Shown piece by piece: positions 7,344 to 16,079 of a stretch of 64,000 nucleotides of DNA (positions are counted from its first letter, which is position 1; every line of letters starts with the position of its first letter). The DNA lies in NCBI GenBank assembly GCA_964629015.1, contig CAZVMN010000010.1, positions 62,001 to 126,000 on the forward strand, in the 5' to 3' direction. Position numbers and translations under genes: made by a program. Below the pieces are notes generated by a model that was not told the DNA's origin, ran no database searches, and saw only the letters and a program-made list of their open reading frames with translations. The DNA is from Oceanococcus sp964629015. Lineage in GTDB: Bacteria > Pseudomonadota > Gammaproteobacteria > Nevskiales > Oceanococcaceae.

Positions 7344-9854
7344 TCAAGCTTTGGGACCAAGCTTGACCAGCAGCAGCGGCAGCAGGGTCAGATTGGCGAT
7401 CAGGGCCAGCAGCATGGCCAGGCCGGTGAACAGCCCGAACAGTACGATGGGCACGAAGTTGGACAAGGCCAGTATCGAAAAGCCCAAAGTCACAATAACC
7501 GAGGTCAGATAGATCGCGCGACCGACGCTGCCATGCGTGTTGATCATCGCTTGCCAACGTTCTGCACCGGTGCGGATTTCATCCTGAAAGCGGTGCGTAT
7601 AGTGAATGGTGTTGTCCACGCCGATGCCGATGGTGATGGCGGCGATGGTGATGGTCATGATGTCCAGTGGGATATTCAGCCAGCCCATCAGGCCCAGAAT
7701 CATGCTGGCAGCAAACACCGTGGGCAGCACCCCGATCAAGGCCAAACGCAGGGAGCGGAACAGGAACCACAGCATCAGCACGATGGCGCCGAACACCGCA
7801 GACAGCGTCAGGATTTGTGACTCGAACAGGCTTTGCAGCACATTGTTGTACAGCACCAACGCGCCGGCGAGATGAATCTGCTCGGGTTTGAGGTCGAACT
7901 TTTCGATCAAGTCGCTGTGGATTTTCTTGAGCAGCGCGTCGCGTCGCAGATTCTGGTCGGAATCAATCACGCGGATGGAGAAGCGCAGCTGATTGCCATC
8001 CTCTGACATGTACGGATCGAACAGTTGCTTCTTGATCACCGGCGGCAGGCGTCCGTGCATGATCGACAGGGTGAAGTCGTCCGGCGCATCGCCATGGTTG
8101 AGCAGGGTGATCAGCTCCATGGTGGTGGCCATGGACAGCACTTTCCCGGTTTCCGGCAGGCTTTCCAGGTAGGCGTGGATGCGTTTGGCATCCTGCAGGG
8201 CAAAGCTGTTGTACCAGTAGCTGGATGCGGTGATGCCGACATCATCCTGACCATATTCGTCGGCAAAGTCGTCCGCGAAATCATCGGCAAAATCGTCCGC
8301 GAACTCGTCGACGTCCTCGTCGTCCTGTTCGAAGAACGACGCCGGTGCGTCAAGAATCACTTCCAAAGGCGTGGTACCGCCGAGCTTTTTGTCGATGAGG
8401 ACCATGCCCTCATAGATTTCGGTGGTGTCCTTGAAGTAATCGATAAAGCGGTTTTCGACCCCCAGACGGGAAATCCCCACCACGGCGGCGATGATCAGAA
8501 GTCCGTAGATCGCCAGGACCGGGCCGCCGGCTTTGCGGATGCTCAAGGCGAAACCCTGGGTGATGCGCGCACTCACATCGCGGTGGCCGGCGCCATCATC
8601 CTTGGGCTTGCTGCCAGCCAACAGCCACGGAAACATCACGAACGTCAGGACAAAGGCCCAGACCACGCTCCACACCATCATCTGACCAAAATCGATGACC
8701 GGGCGGATGTCGGCGATGATCAGGGAGCCAAACGACACCATGGTGGTGGCGGCCGTGAAGATCGATGGGGCCAGTTTGCTGCGAATGGTTTCGCGCACCA
8801 ATTCGGCTGAACTGGCATCGGGTTGCTCGCCCTGAAGCTCGCGGTATCGCACCACCAGATGCACGACCAGCGACAAGGTGATGATCAAGGTCAGTGAGGT
8901 GAAATTGGACGACACCACCGTGACCGGCCAATGCATCAAGCCGAGTTGACCCAGCATGACCACACTCACGGCCACGCAGATGGACACCGGAATCACAACC
9001 CAGCGCAATTGCCGGAAGGCCACGGCCAGCAGCAGGATCAGGAAACCGCCGACCAGCACGCTGAACAAACGAATGTCGGCGCGAACGAAGTCGATCATGT
9101 CCGAGGCAATCATCGGCAAGCCGCCCAGCACAATGCTGGCATCCTGCTGGTGGCGGCTGATCACGTCACGAATCTCAGCGATGGTTTGCTGCTGACGCGC
9201 TTGCTGCGCGCCGCTGAGTTGACGGTACTCAGCGGTGACTTTCTCCAACTCGGCTTGCTCGTCGGCGCTCAGCGCGCTGGTGTGCGCCTTTTCGCGTAAA
9301 TCTTCACGCCGGGTCAGCAAATCACGCGCGTGCTGATCGGTTTTGAGCAAAACCAGCATGCCCGTGGTCTGGCCTTCCGGGTCGGTGAGAAGATTTTTGT
9401 ACAGTGGGCTGGTGGCGAACTCTTTGCGCGCGAGTTCACGATCGGTGGCCGGATCGAGCAGGGTGCGGGTGCCGTCCTGGACCTCTGACAGCGTCATGCG
9501 CGGACTGTTGAGCAGCGGCACGTCAAGCAGGCTGGTCACCGAGCTGACCGGCTCCAGCGCCTGCAGATCGTCGCGCAGGGCCTGAATGCGATTCAACACC
9601 TCATCCGAAAACAGATCGCCGTCCGGCGTGTAGGCGACCACCACCGATTCCTGCGCGCCATAGCGTTTGGCGATCTCGCGGTAGTAACGCAGATCCTCAT
9701 CGTTCTCCAGGATCAGCGAATCCGCCGAGGCGTCCAAACGAAAATCCTGGGCGAACCACACTGCGCCAGCTGCCAGCGCCAACAACAAGGCACCGGTCAG
9801 CCAGCGCCATTCCAGGGTGAGGCGGTAATACAGCGCAGCGATGGATTTGAGCAT
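7344..9854 (-). CDS. RND superfamily (MMPL/HAE3-type) transporter
   Basis: An 836-residue inner-membrane protein with the RND double layout: a TM helix near residue 20, a large periplasmic loop, five or more clustered helices (about 245-400) with a conserved GxxxD-like SFGSLIIADIRP segment, a second loop and a second helix cluster (about 690-835) containing TITIAAITIGIGVDNTIHY. The short length and absence of AcrB-type docking features place it in the MMPL/HAE3 group, which handles lipids, hopanoids or other hydrophobic compounds. Its start overlaps the stop of the AcrB-like gene by one base, so it is the third gene of the efflux operon. The second loop holds an acidic FADD tandem repeat (8257-8316). 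Confidence 0.85.
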   Translation of the reverse strand: MLKSIAALYYRLTLEWRWLTGALLLALAAGAVWFAQDFRLDASADSLILENDEDLRYYREIAKRYGAQESVVVAYTPDGDLFSDEVLNRIQALRDDLQALEPVSSVTSLLDVPLLNSPRMTLSEVQDGTRTLLDPATDRELARKEFATSPLYKNLLTDPEGQTTGMLVLLKTDQHARDLLTRREDLREKAHTSALSADEQAELEKVTAEYRQLSGAQQARQQQTIAEIRDVISRHQQDASIVLGGLPMIASDMIDFVRADIRLFSVLVGGFLILLLAVAFRQLRWVVIPVSICVAVSVVMLGQLGLMHWPVTVVSSNFTSLTLIITLSLVVHLVVRYRELQGEQPDASSAELVRETIRSKLAPSIFTAATTMVSFGSLIIADIRPVIDFGQMMVWSVVWAFVLTFVMFPWLLAGSKPKDDGAGHRDVSARITQGFALSIRKAGGPVLAIYGLLIIAAVVGISRLGVENRFIDYFKDTTEIYEGMVLIDKKLGGTTPLEVILDAPASFFEQDDEDVDEFADDFADDFADDFADEYGQDDVGITASSYWYNSFALQDAKRIHAYLESLPETGKVLSMATTMELITLLNHGDAPDDFTLSIMHGRLPPVIKKQLFDPYMSEDGNQLRFSIRVIDSDQNLRRDALLKKIHSDLIEKFDLKPEQIHLAGALVLYNNVLQSLFESQILTLSAVFGAIVLMLWFLFRSLRLALIGVLPTVFAASMILGLMGWLNIPLDIMTITIAAITIGIGVDNTIHYTHRFQDEIRTGAERWQAMINTHGSVGRAIYLTSVIVTLGFSILALSNFVPIVLFGLFTGLAMLLALIANLTLLPLLLVKLGPKA
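8257..8316 (-). repeat. In-frame 12-base tandem repeat (FADD repeat)
   Basis: Five 12-base units (consensus on the plus strand TCGTCSGCRAAN) run from 8257 to 8316 inside the MMPL gene and encode EFADDFADDFADDFADEY, flanked by further Asp/Glu. Being a multiple of three, copy-number change would alter the length of the acidic loop without a frameshift. Confidence 0.8.
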
Positions 9855-12800
9855 CAGGTTTGCACGGGTGTGGGCGTGTTGGTAACGGTCTCAGCCGCGC
9901 GGTCACGGCTGTAATCGCGTCCAATGTACATGTAAGCGGCGGGAACCACGTACAGCGTGAACAGCGTACCGATGGTCATGCCAGCCGCGATGATCAGACC
10001 CATGGAGAAGCGCGAGGCCGCGCCGGGGCCATCGGCCATCAGCAGCGGGAACATGGCCACGACCAAAGCGGCGGTGGTCATCAGCACCGGGCGCATACGA
10101 ATCGAGGCGGCCTCCTCAATGGCCTCACGCTTGGACAGACCTTGTTTTTGCAGTTGGTTGGCGAACTCGACAATCAGGATGCCGTGTTTGGAGATCACGC
10201 CAATCAACGTGACCAGCCCAACCTGGGTATAGATATTCAGCGTCATGCCCGGAAAGTTGGACAACTGCATTCCGTTGGTCATGTTGAAGATGTTCAGCAC
10301 CAGCAGCGCGCCACAGATCGACATCGGTACGGTCACCAGCATGATCAACGGGTCACGGAAGGATTCAAACTGTGCAGCCAGCACCAGATAGATGATGACC
10401 AGCGCGAAGCCAAAGGTGGCGAGCAGGGCAGAACCTTCCTGTTTGAACTGGCGCGACGGGCCGGCGTAATCAATCTGGAAGCTGTCCGGCATGACTTCGC
10501 TGGCGATTTGTTCCAGCAAGGCCAGCGCTTCACCCTGCGGAACCCCGGGGCGCGGCACACCGATCAGGGTGTTGGAGTTGAGCTGCTGCGCGTGCTCAAT
10601 GGTGCGTGGGGTGGCGCGCTCGGTGATGTTGACCACGGACGATATCAGGACCATACGACCGTCATTGGTGCGCGTGTAGTAGTAGTTCAGCTGATCCGGA
10701 TTGAGTCGCGCATAACGTTGCAGCTGCGGAATGATCTTGTACGAACGACCTTCGTAGGCAAAGCGACCGACTTCGCCGGACGCCAGCAGGGCGGACAGGT
10801 CAGCAGACAAGCGACGCATATCCACGCCCATTGCGGCCGCCTTGTCGCGATCGACTTCGATGATGGCTTCGGGGCGGTCGATGCGCAGGCGCGGCGCTAG
10901 GAAGATGAACTTCTTCGAAGCCATGGCGCGACCGACCACCTCGTTCCCCACTTCATACAGCGTCTGCGGGTCGGCGGTGGATTTGAGCACGAATTCCACC
11001 GGATAACCCTGACCCGGCGTCGGCAGTGCCGGCGGCACGATCACAGCGGGGCGAATGCCGGCCACCTTCTCTAACTCAGGCAGCAGCTGGTTGACGATCT
11101 GTCCGGTGGTTTCCGAACGATCATCCCAGGGCGGCAGGATCAAGCCCATGAAACCGGTATTGGTGCTGCCGCCTTCATTGGAGGCGAAGGTGAAAATGTG
11201 GTCGATGTTGTCCTGCGCCAGCGCGGTTTTCTGCGCTTCGGCGAAGTACTGGTCCAGATATTCGCGCGAGGAATAGCCGTCGGTTTCATTGATTGAGAAG
11301 GCAAAACCGATGTCTTCCTCCGGCGCCAGCTCACCCGGCGTCGAAATGAACAGGAAGTAGCACGACGCGAACACAATGGCGCCAAACACGGCGATGACCG
11401 ATTTGGTGTCCAGCGCCCCGTGCAAGCGCTTCTTGTAAGCCGAACGCCAGCTTTCGAAACGCTGGTCCAGCCACGCCGCAAAACCGCCCTCAGCCGCATC
11501 GCCACCGTGAGTTGGGCGCAGAATCTTGGCGCACATCATCGGCGTCAGGGTGAGAGCGACAACCCCGGAGATCAGTACCGCCCCGGCCAGGGTGAAGGCG
11601 AATTCGCTGAACAGCTTGCCGGTGATGCCGGAAAGGAAACCGATGGGCGCGAACACCGCCACCAGGGTGATGGTCATGGCGATGACGGGACCGACCAGTT
11701 CACGCGCGCCTTTGATCGCGGCGGCATGTGGGTCCATGCCCTCTTCAATGTGGCGATGGATGTTTTCCAGCACGATGATCGCATCGTCCACCACCATGCC
11801 GATGGCCAGAACCATGGCCAGCAGGGTCAGCAGATTGATTGAGAAGCCCATCACCAACATGATGAACATGGCGCCAACCAGTGATAGCGGCACGGTGACA
11901 GCTGGGATCAGTGAACTGCGCATGGAGCCGAGGAACAGGAAGATCACCGCCACCACAATGAACACAGCTTCGATCAGCGTGGCGCGGACCTCGGCGATGG
12001 CATCGCGAATGTACACCGTGCTGTCGTATCCGATCTCACCTTGCAGCCCTTCGGGCAGCGCGCCGACAATGCTCGGCCACAGCGCGTTGACCTCGTTGAT
12101 CACGTCAAGCACGTTGGCTTCCGGGCGCACATTGATGCCGATGAAGGTGGCCGGTTCGCCATCCCATCCGGCGCCGTAGTCGTAGCTCTCCGAGCCCAGT
12201 TCCACACGCGCAACATCGTCCAGGCGAACCACGGAATCGCCTTCGCCGGATACCACCATGTCGCGAAATTCCTGCGCGCTGCGCAAATCCGTGTTGGCGC
12301 GCAAACCGATGCGCACATATTGGCCCTTGGACTCGCCAACAGCCGACAACACGTTCTGCTGGCGCACGCGATCGAGCACTTCGGAGGCCGTCAGGTTGTG
12401 CGCGACCAGGCGATCGGGTTTCAGCCACAAGCGCATGGCATAGGTGCGGGCGCCGAGAATCTGTGCCTGTTCTACACCACCGATAGCGTCCAGCTGCGGC
12501 ACCACCACGCGGGTCAGGTAGTCGGTAATCTGGGCTTCATCCAGCACTTGTGAGTAGAACGACATATACAGCGCCGCCGTCCCGCCACCTTCAGCAATCG
12601 CAACAACCGCATCTTCCGAGCCTTCCGGCATCTGGTTGCGCAGCGCCGCGACCTTGGCCGAGATTTCGGTCAAGGCTTCGTTGGGGTCTTTGTCGAGCCG
12701 CAAATTGGCGGTGATCGTGGCGATGCCCTGGCCGGTGCTGGAGGTGAGGAAATCGATGCCGTCGGCGGTGGCGATTTCACGCTCCAGCGGCGTGGTCACA

Positions 12801-12985
12801 AAGCCTTCCATCAAGGCCGCGTCAGCGCCCGGATAGGCCACCGATACGGACACCTGAGCATTCTGCAGTTCAGGGAACTCGCGCACCGTGAGTTCCAGCC
12901 CGGCACGTATTCCCAGCAACAGGATGACCAGGCTGATGACCGTCGCCAGCACGGGACGGTCGATAAAGATGTCAGTGAATTTCAT
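9854..12985 (-). CDS. AcrB-family RND multidrug efflux permease
   Basis: A 1043-residue HAE1-type proton-driven efflux permease. Seen: N-terminal MKFTDIFIDRPVLATVIS with TM1, the porter-domain entry FPELQNAQVSVSVAYPGAD, the TM4 proton-relay segment LAMVLAIGMVVDDAIIVLENI with its Asp pair, and a second-half helix bundle ending VVPAAYMYIGRDYS. A frame runs up to 13012, but ATG 12985 has GAGG about nine bases upstream and begins exactly where the family begins; it lies 10 bases after the adaptor stop. No outer-membrane channel gene accompanies it, so a TolC-like protein encoded elsewhere would complete the pump. Confidence 0.94.
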   Translation of the reverse strand: MKFTDIFIDRPVLATVISLVILLLGIRAGLELTVREFPELQNAQVSVSVAYPGADAALMEGFVTTPLEREIATADGIDFLTSSTGQGIATITANLRLDKDPNEALTEISAKVAALRNQMPEGSEDAVVAIAEGGGTAALYMSFYSQVLDEAQITDYLTRVVVPQLDAIGGVEQAQILGARTYAMRLWLKPDRLVAHNLTASEVLDRVRQQNVLSAVGESKGQYVRIGLRANTDLRSAQEFRDMVVSGEGDSVVRLDDVARVELGSESYDYGAGWDGEPATFIGINVRPEANVLDVINEVNALWPSIVGALPEGLQGEIGYDSTVYIRDAIAEVRATLIEAVFIVVAVIFLFLGSMRSSLIPAVTVPLSLVGAMFIMLVMGFSINLLTLLAMVLAIGMVVDDAIIVLENIHRHIEEGMDPHAAAIKGARELVGPVIAMTITLVAVFAPIGFLSGITGKLFSEFAFTLAGAVLISGVVALTLTPMMCAKILRPTHGGDAAEGGFAAWLDQRFESWRSAYKKRLHGALDTKSVIAVFGAIVFASCYFLFISTPGELAPEEDIGFAFSINETDGYSSREYLDQYFAEAQKTALAQDNIDHIFTFASNEGGSTNTGFMGLILPPWDDRSETTGQIVNQLLPELEKVAGIRPAVIVPPALPTPGQGYPVEFVLKSTADPQTLYEVGNEVVGRAMASKKFIFLAPRLRIDRPEAIIEVDRDKAAAMGVDMRRLSADLSALLASGEVGRFAYEGRSYKIIPQLQRYARLNPDQLNYYYTRTNDGRMVLISSVVNITERATPRTIEHAQQLNSNTLIGVPRPGVPQGEALALLEQIASEVMPDSFQIDYAGPSRQFKQEGSALLATFGFALVIIYLVLAAQFESFRDPLIMLVTVPMSICGALLVLNIFNMTNGMQLSNFPGMTLNIYTQVGLVTLIGVISKHGILIVEFANQLQKQGLSKREAIEEAASIRMRPVLMTTAALVVAMFPLLMADGPGAASRFSMGLIIAAGMTIGTLFTLYVVPAAYMYIGRDYSRDRAAETVTNTPTPVQT

Positions 12986-12995
12986 TGCGCGCGCC

Positions 12996-14135
12996 TCAGG
13001 TGTCCGCGACATCCGGATTGAGTGAGGGCTCGGTCGGCAATGAATTGTCGATAATCACCGGCGCGCCGTTGCGCAGTTTGAGCAGACCGCCCGATGCCAC
13101 TTCTTCACCTTCTTTGAGGCCATCGACGATCTCGATGAAGTCACCACGGGCTTTGCCGGTGCGGATGAAGCGCTGGTTGACGATCAGCTTGTCGGCATCG
13201 TCTTGCGCCGGTTGAATGACATACACCGAGGTGCCGTAGGAGTCATAGCTGATCGCAGTGCGCGGAATCGCAACAACCGAATCGGTGCCGGGGCGCTGGA
13301 TGGTAACGCGGGCGAACATCCCGGCGCGCAGTTTGCCGTCAGGATTGGCCAGGGTGCCGCGCAAACGGAAATTGCGCGTTGCCGTATCCACACGCGGCTC
13401 GATCACGCTGATCTGACCGGGGAAGCTTTCTCCGGGCCAGGCATCCACAGTCACGCTGATTTCGAGCCCTTTCTGAACCAGCGACAACTGAGCCTCGGGC
13501 AATGCGAATTCCACTTCCATGGGATCCAGCGTTTGCAGGCTGACCATGGCGGTTCCGGGTGCCAGGAATTCGCCCACATTGATTTGCCGAATGCCAAGGA
13601 CGCCGTCGAAGGGCGCGCGAATCTGCTTGCGATCCAAGCGGGCTTGCTGTGCATCGGCGGCAGCACGAGCGGCAGCAGCTTTGGCTTTGGTTTGGTCGAA
13701 TTCGGCCTGAGAAAGCACCTCACGCTTGCTCAGATCTCGTGCGCGGCGCAGATTCACGTCCGCTATATCGGCTTGCGCTCTGAGCTGAGCGAGTTCGGCC
13801 TTCTCGGTATCGGTGTCCAGGCTGACCAGCAGTTCGCCTTTTTTGACCATTGCGCCCGAGGTGAAGTGGATGGCCTCAACAATGCCATCGGCCTGGGCGG
13901 TGATATCGGTGCCGTTCACTGCATGCAGCGAACCCACCGAGGGCAAGTCCCGTGACCATTCCATGCGCTGCGCTTTGGCGCTCAAAATCGTCACCGCTGG
14001 CGTTGGCATGTTGTCGAAGTAGTCGTTCATGGCCTTGGAGCCCATGAATTTCATGCCGAAGATACCGCCGAATACGAGCACGCACGCGCCGATCATGAGC
14101 AGCATGCGCTTGGTAACCGTTCGCTTGGAGGTCAT
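12996..14135 (-). CDS. RND efflux periplasmic adaptor (membrane fusion protein)
   Basis: A 379-residue adaptor linking the inner-membrane permease to an outer-membrane channel. It has an N-terminal TM anchor (MLLMIGACVLVFGGIFGMKF), a lipoyl half-motif (VEAIHFTSGAMVKKGELLVSLD, broken across two strands), a helical hairpin (residues about 105-160, Ala/Glu/Arg-rich), the second lipoyl half (IRAPFDGVLGIRQINVGEFL) and a beta-barrel domain. It is the first gene of the three-gene efflux operon. The 177-base upstream region contains the inverted repeat at 14201-14214. No linked TetR or LysR regulator is present; the next gene is an unrelated-looking LuxR-type regulator on the same strand. Confidence 0.93.
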   Translation of the reverse strand: MTSKRTVTKRMLLMIGACVLVFGGIFGMKFMGSKAMNDYFDNMPTPAVTILSAKAQRMEWSRDLPSVGSLHAVNGTDITAQADGIVEAIHFTSGAMVKKGELLVSLDTDTEKAELAQLRAQADIADVNLRRARDLSKREVLSQAEFDQTKAKAAAARAAADAQQARLDRKQIRAPFDGVLGIRQINVGEFLAPGTAMVSLQTLDPMEVEFALPEAQLSLVQKGLEISVTVDAWPGESFPGQISVIEPRVDTATRNFRLRGTLANPDGKLRAGMFARVTIQRPGTDSVVAIPRTAISYDSYGTSVYVIQPAQDDADKLIVNQRFIRTGKARGDFIEIVDGLKEGEEVASGGLLKLRNGAPVIIDNSLPTEPSLNPDVADT

Positions 14136-14200
14136 GGTTTTCTATCCCTGAAATTTGTTGTTGTCGGCGCGCAAAGGCTGGCAGCCATGGCGGCGCTCGG

Positions 14201-14214
14201 TGTGCACCTGCACA
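14201..14214. promoter_or_regulatory. Inverted repeat upstream of the efflux operon
   Basis: TGTGCA-CC-TGCACA is a perfect 6-base-arm inverted repeat 66 bases upstream of the adaptor start codon, in the only intergenic region before the operon. It has the size and position of an operator. No regulator is assigned. Confidence 0.4.
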
Positions 14215-14312
14215 TTATCGACCCAGACCCGCTAAGACACCAGAACGTCGACGAGTTCACGCCGGCTTAGTGCACGCTGTGAAGATGGCGCCGTGATGAC
14301 AGGCGTTAAGCC

Positions 14313-15521
14313 TTAGGCCAGCGAGACCACGCTGTTCAGCAGCATGCGCACCAACATGGTTTGCCGGGTGACGCCGGTTTTGCCAAAGATCGAGCGCAAG
14401 TGGGTACGTGCAGTGTTGCGTCGCACGTTCAGTTTTTCGGCCGCTTCGTCCAGAGTGTTGCCTTCGGCCAGCAGGATCGCCAGATTGGCTTCCATGCGGG
14501 TCAGACCGAACACCCGACGCACCACCTCTTGCGATGGCTGGGCGGGCGAGGTGTCGGGATCACGCAGATACACCACCGCAGCAGGGCGGTGTTTGCTTTC
14601 GGAAAATTCGCCGAACGGTATTGAGCGGACCACAATGCCGATCTGGCTGCGACCGGATGGCCGCGTGACCGACATGGCTTCGGCCAAGCCCGGCCCGGAT
14701 TCCGCCACGCTGCCGCTGATCGCATCGTTGATCAGCCGTTGCAGTTCCTGGTTTTCACTGCGGCTGGCTGCCGCCAGACCTTTGCCGCTGCGGCTCACGC
14801 CATCACGGTCAGCCAGGATGCGTTGGGCCTCGTCGTTGAGATGCACGATGCTGCCTTCGTGATTGAAGTAGGCGATGCCCAGCAGCAATCGGTTGACGGC
14901 GCCGGAATAAAGCTGCCGCTCACATTCCAGCGTATCCAGCCGGGAGTGCATACGAATGGCACGTTCCATATGCGGGAGCAGCACCCGGCAAACCATTTTG
15001 TCGTTGTCGCTAAAGCCATCCTGATCCTGCGCCCGGGTTACGCGTAGGCGACATTCGATGCCGTCTTTGGTGGTGATGTCGGCGCCGAGCAGGTAGCCGA
15101 TATCCAGCGGTTTGAGGTACTCCTGATACATGGCGCTCTTGCGCCACTGGTCTTTACCCATCAGTTCGTCGGCACTGACCACCTCGCCCGGGGGCAGGCC
15201 GACAAAAGGGTCCACGGCAAAGAAGCGTTGCTCGTAGGATTCGGTCGCGCTGTCATCGACCACGCCAGTGTTGATCATCACACCGCTGGATTCTTGCGAC
15301 GGCGGACGCAGCATCAAGGTGACATGCGCCGCGTTGAGCGTTTCGCGGAGCATCTCCAGGGCGCTTTGCCAGGGAGGCGACTCATTGACGCCGTCGTAGA
15401 TCGCACCCAGCAGCCGGTCGAGCTGAGCCTGGCCCAGCGGATACTCGGCATCGTTCAGCTCCAACGAATCGAAACTCGAACGTCGGGCTTGGAACGCTTG
15501 AGCAGATGCCAGCGTTTGCAT
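14313..15521 (-). CDS. LuxR-type HTH transcriptional regulator
   Basis: A 402-residue regulator. The C-terminal 65 residues are a LuxR/GerE helix-turn-helix: FGLTRMEANLAILLAEG, then TLDEAAEKLNVRRNTARTHL as the recognition region, then RSIFGKTGVTRQ. The N-terminal 330 residues look like a PAS/GAF-type sensory region (AYFNHEGSIVHLNDEAQRIL is PAS-like), with no receiver Asp signature, so it probably responds to a ligand and not to phosphorylation. It is divergent from the ketosteroid isomerase/FAD dehydrogenase pair across 171 bases, which makes that pair its likely target. No acyl-homoserine-lactone domain signature is visible. Confidence 0.85.
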   Translation of the reverse strand: MQTLASAQAFQARRSSFDSLELNDAEYPLGQAQLDRLLGAIYDGVNESPPWQSALEMLRETLNAAHVTLMLRPPSQESSGVMINTGVVDDSATESYEQRFFAVDPFVGLPPGEVVSADELMGKDQWRKSAMYQEYLKPLDIGYLLGADITTKDGIECRLRVTRAQDQDGFSDNDKMVCRVLLPHMERAIRMHSRLDTLECERQLYSGAVNRLLLGIAYFNHEGSIVHLNDEAQRILADRDGVSRSGKGLAAASRSENQELQRLINDAISGSVAESGPGLAEAMSVTRPSGRSQIGIVVRSIPFGEFSESKHRPAAVVYLRDPDTSPAQPSQEVVRRVFGLTRMEANLAILLAEGNTLDEAAEKLNVRRNTARTHLRSIFGKTGVTRQTMLVRMLLNSVVSLA

Positions 15522-15636
15522 GCGATCAGCCGCGCGCTGAGGCGCTAAGTTGGCGTGCGTTGCGGCACGACTGGCGGCGGTGGTTTGTCATCCTCGATGT
15601 GTCCCAAGTTTTGGTATTGCCCGGTCGTTGTGTGTC

Positions 15637-15658
15637 TTGTTGTCATCCGGACGGATGA
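15637..15658 (+). promoter_or_regulatory. Palindromic operator candidate in the steroid-gene promoter
   Basis: TCATCCG-GA-CGGATGA (15643-15658) is a perfect 7-base-arm palindrome starting directly after TTGTTG (15637-15642), a possible -35. The -10 region (TCTACC, 17 bases on) is weak, as in activator-dependent promoters. It ends 34 bases before the isomerase ATG. A weaker CATC-CTC-GATG dyad occurs near 15589. The LuxR-type regulator encoded next door is the obvious candidate ligand, by inference. Confidence 0.5.
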
Positions 15659-15692
15659 TTCTACCCATGATCTATCGGCGGAAACTAGCCGG

Positions 15693-16079
15693 ATGAGCAC
15701 AGAACAACAAAAGCGCGCAGCGATGCAGGAGTACATCGATGCGTTTAACCGCAGCGATGCCGAAGCTGTTATCGCCCTGTATGCCGACGATGCCACGGTG
15801 GAAGACCCAGTGGGCAGCGAGCCCAAAGTCGGGATCGACGCCATCGCTGAGTTTTACCGCTATTCGGTGGGTTTGGGCGCCAAACTGTCGCTGGTTGCCC
15901 CCATCCGCACCTCGCACGCGGATTCCGCAGCCATGGCTTTCGATGTCAAAGTCACTCTGGAACAGGGGCCTTGTCTCATCCGCGTGATCGACGTTATGAC
16001 CTTCAACGATGCAGGCAAGTTCACCAGTATGCGCGCCTATTGGGGGCCGGGTGACATGGCTTTCGAGACCAGCGACTGA
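15693..16079 (+). CDS. ksi: Steroid delta(5)-3-ketoisomerase
   Basis: A 128-residue NTF2-like protein that moves the double bond of 3-oxo-delta5-steroids to the conjugated delta4 position. All three catalytic residues of the characterised bacterial enzymes are present at near-identical numbering: Tyr14 (in QEYIDAF), Asp38 (in YADDATVEDPVG) and Asp100 (in VIDVMTF). The frame is open back to 15555, but ATG 15693 gives the family's length and N-terminus. The stop overlaps the ATG of the FAD enzyme (TGATG), so the two are translated together. Confidence 0.93.
   Translation: MSTEQQKRAAMQEYIDAFNRSDAEAVIALYADDATVEDPVGSEPKVGIDAIAEFYRYSVGLGAKLSLVAPIRTSHADSAAMAFDVKVTLEQGPCLIRVIDVMTFNDAGKFTSMRAYWGPGDMAFETSD

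Noticed and set aside
8025..8810. A 261-codon plus-strand frame inside the MMPL gene
   Set aside because: Shadow of the coding strand with His/Gly/Asp-rich low-complexity translation.
9860..10900. A 346-codon plus-strand frame inside the AcrB-like gene
   Set aside because: Antisense of conserved RND sequence; no independent features.
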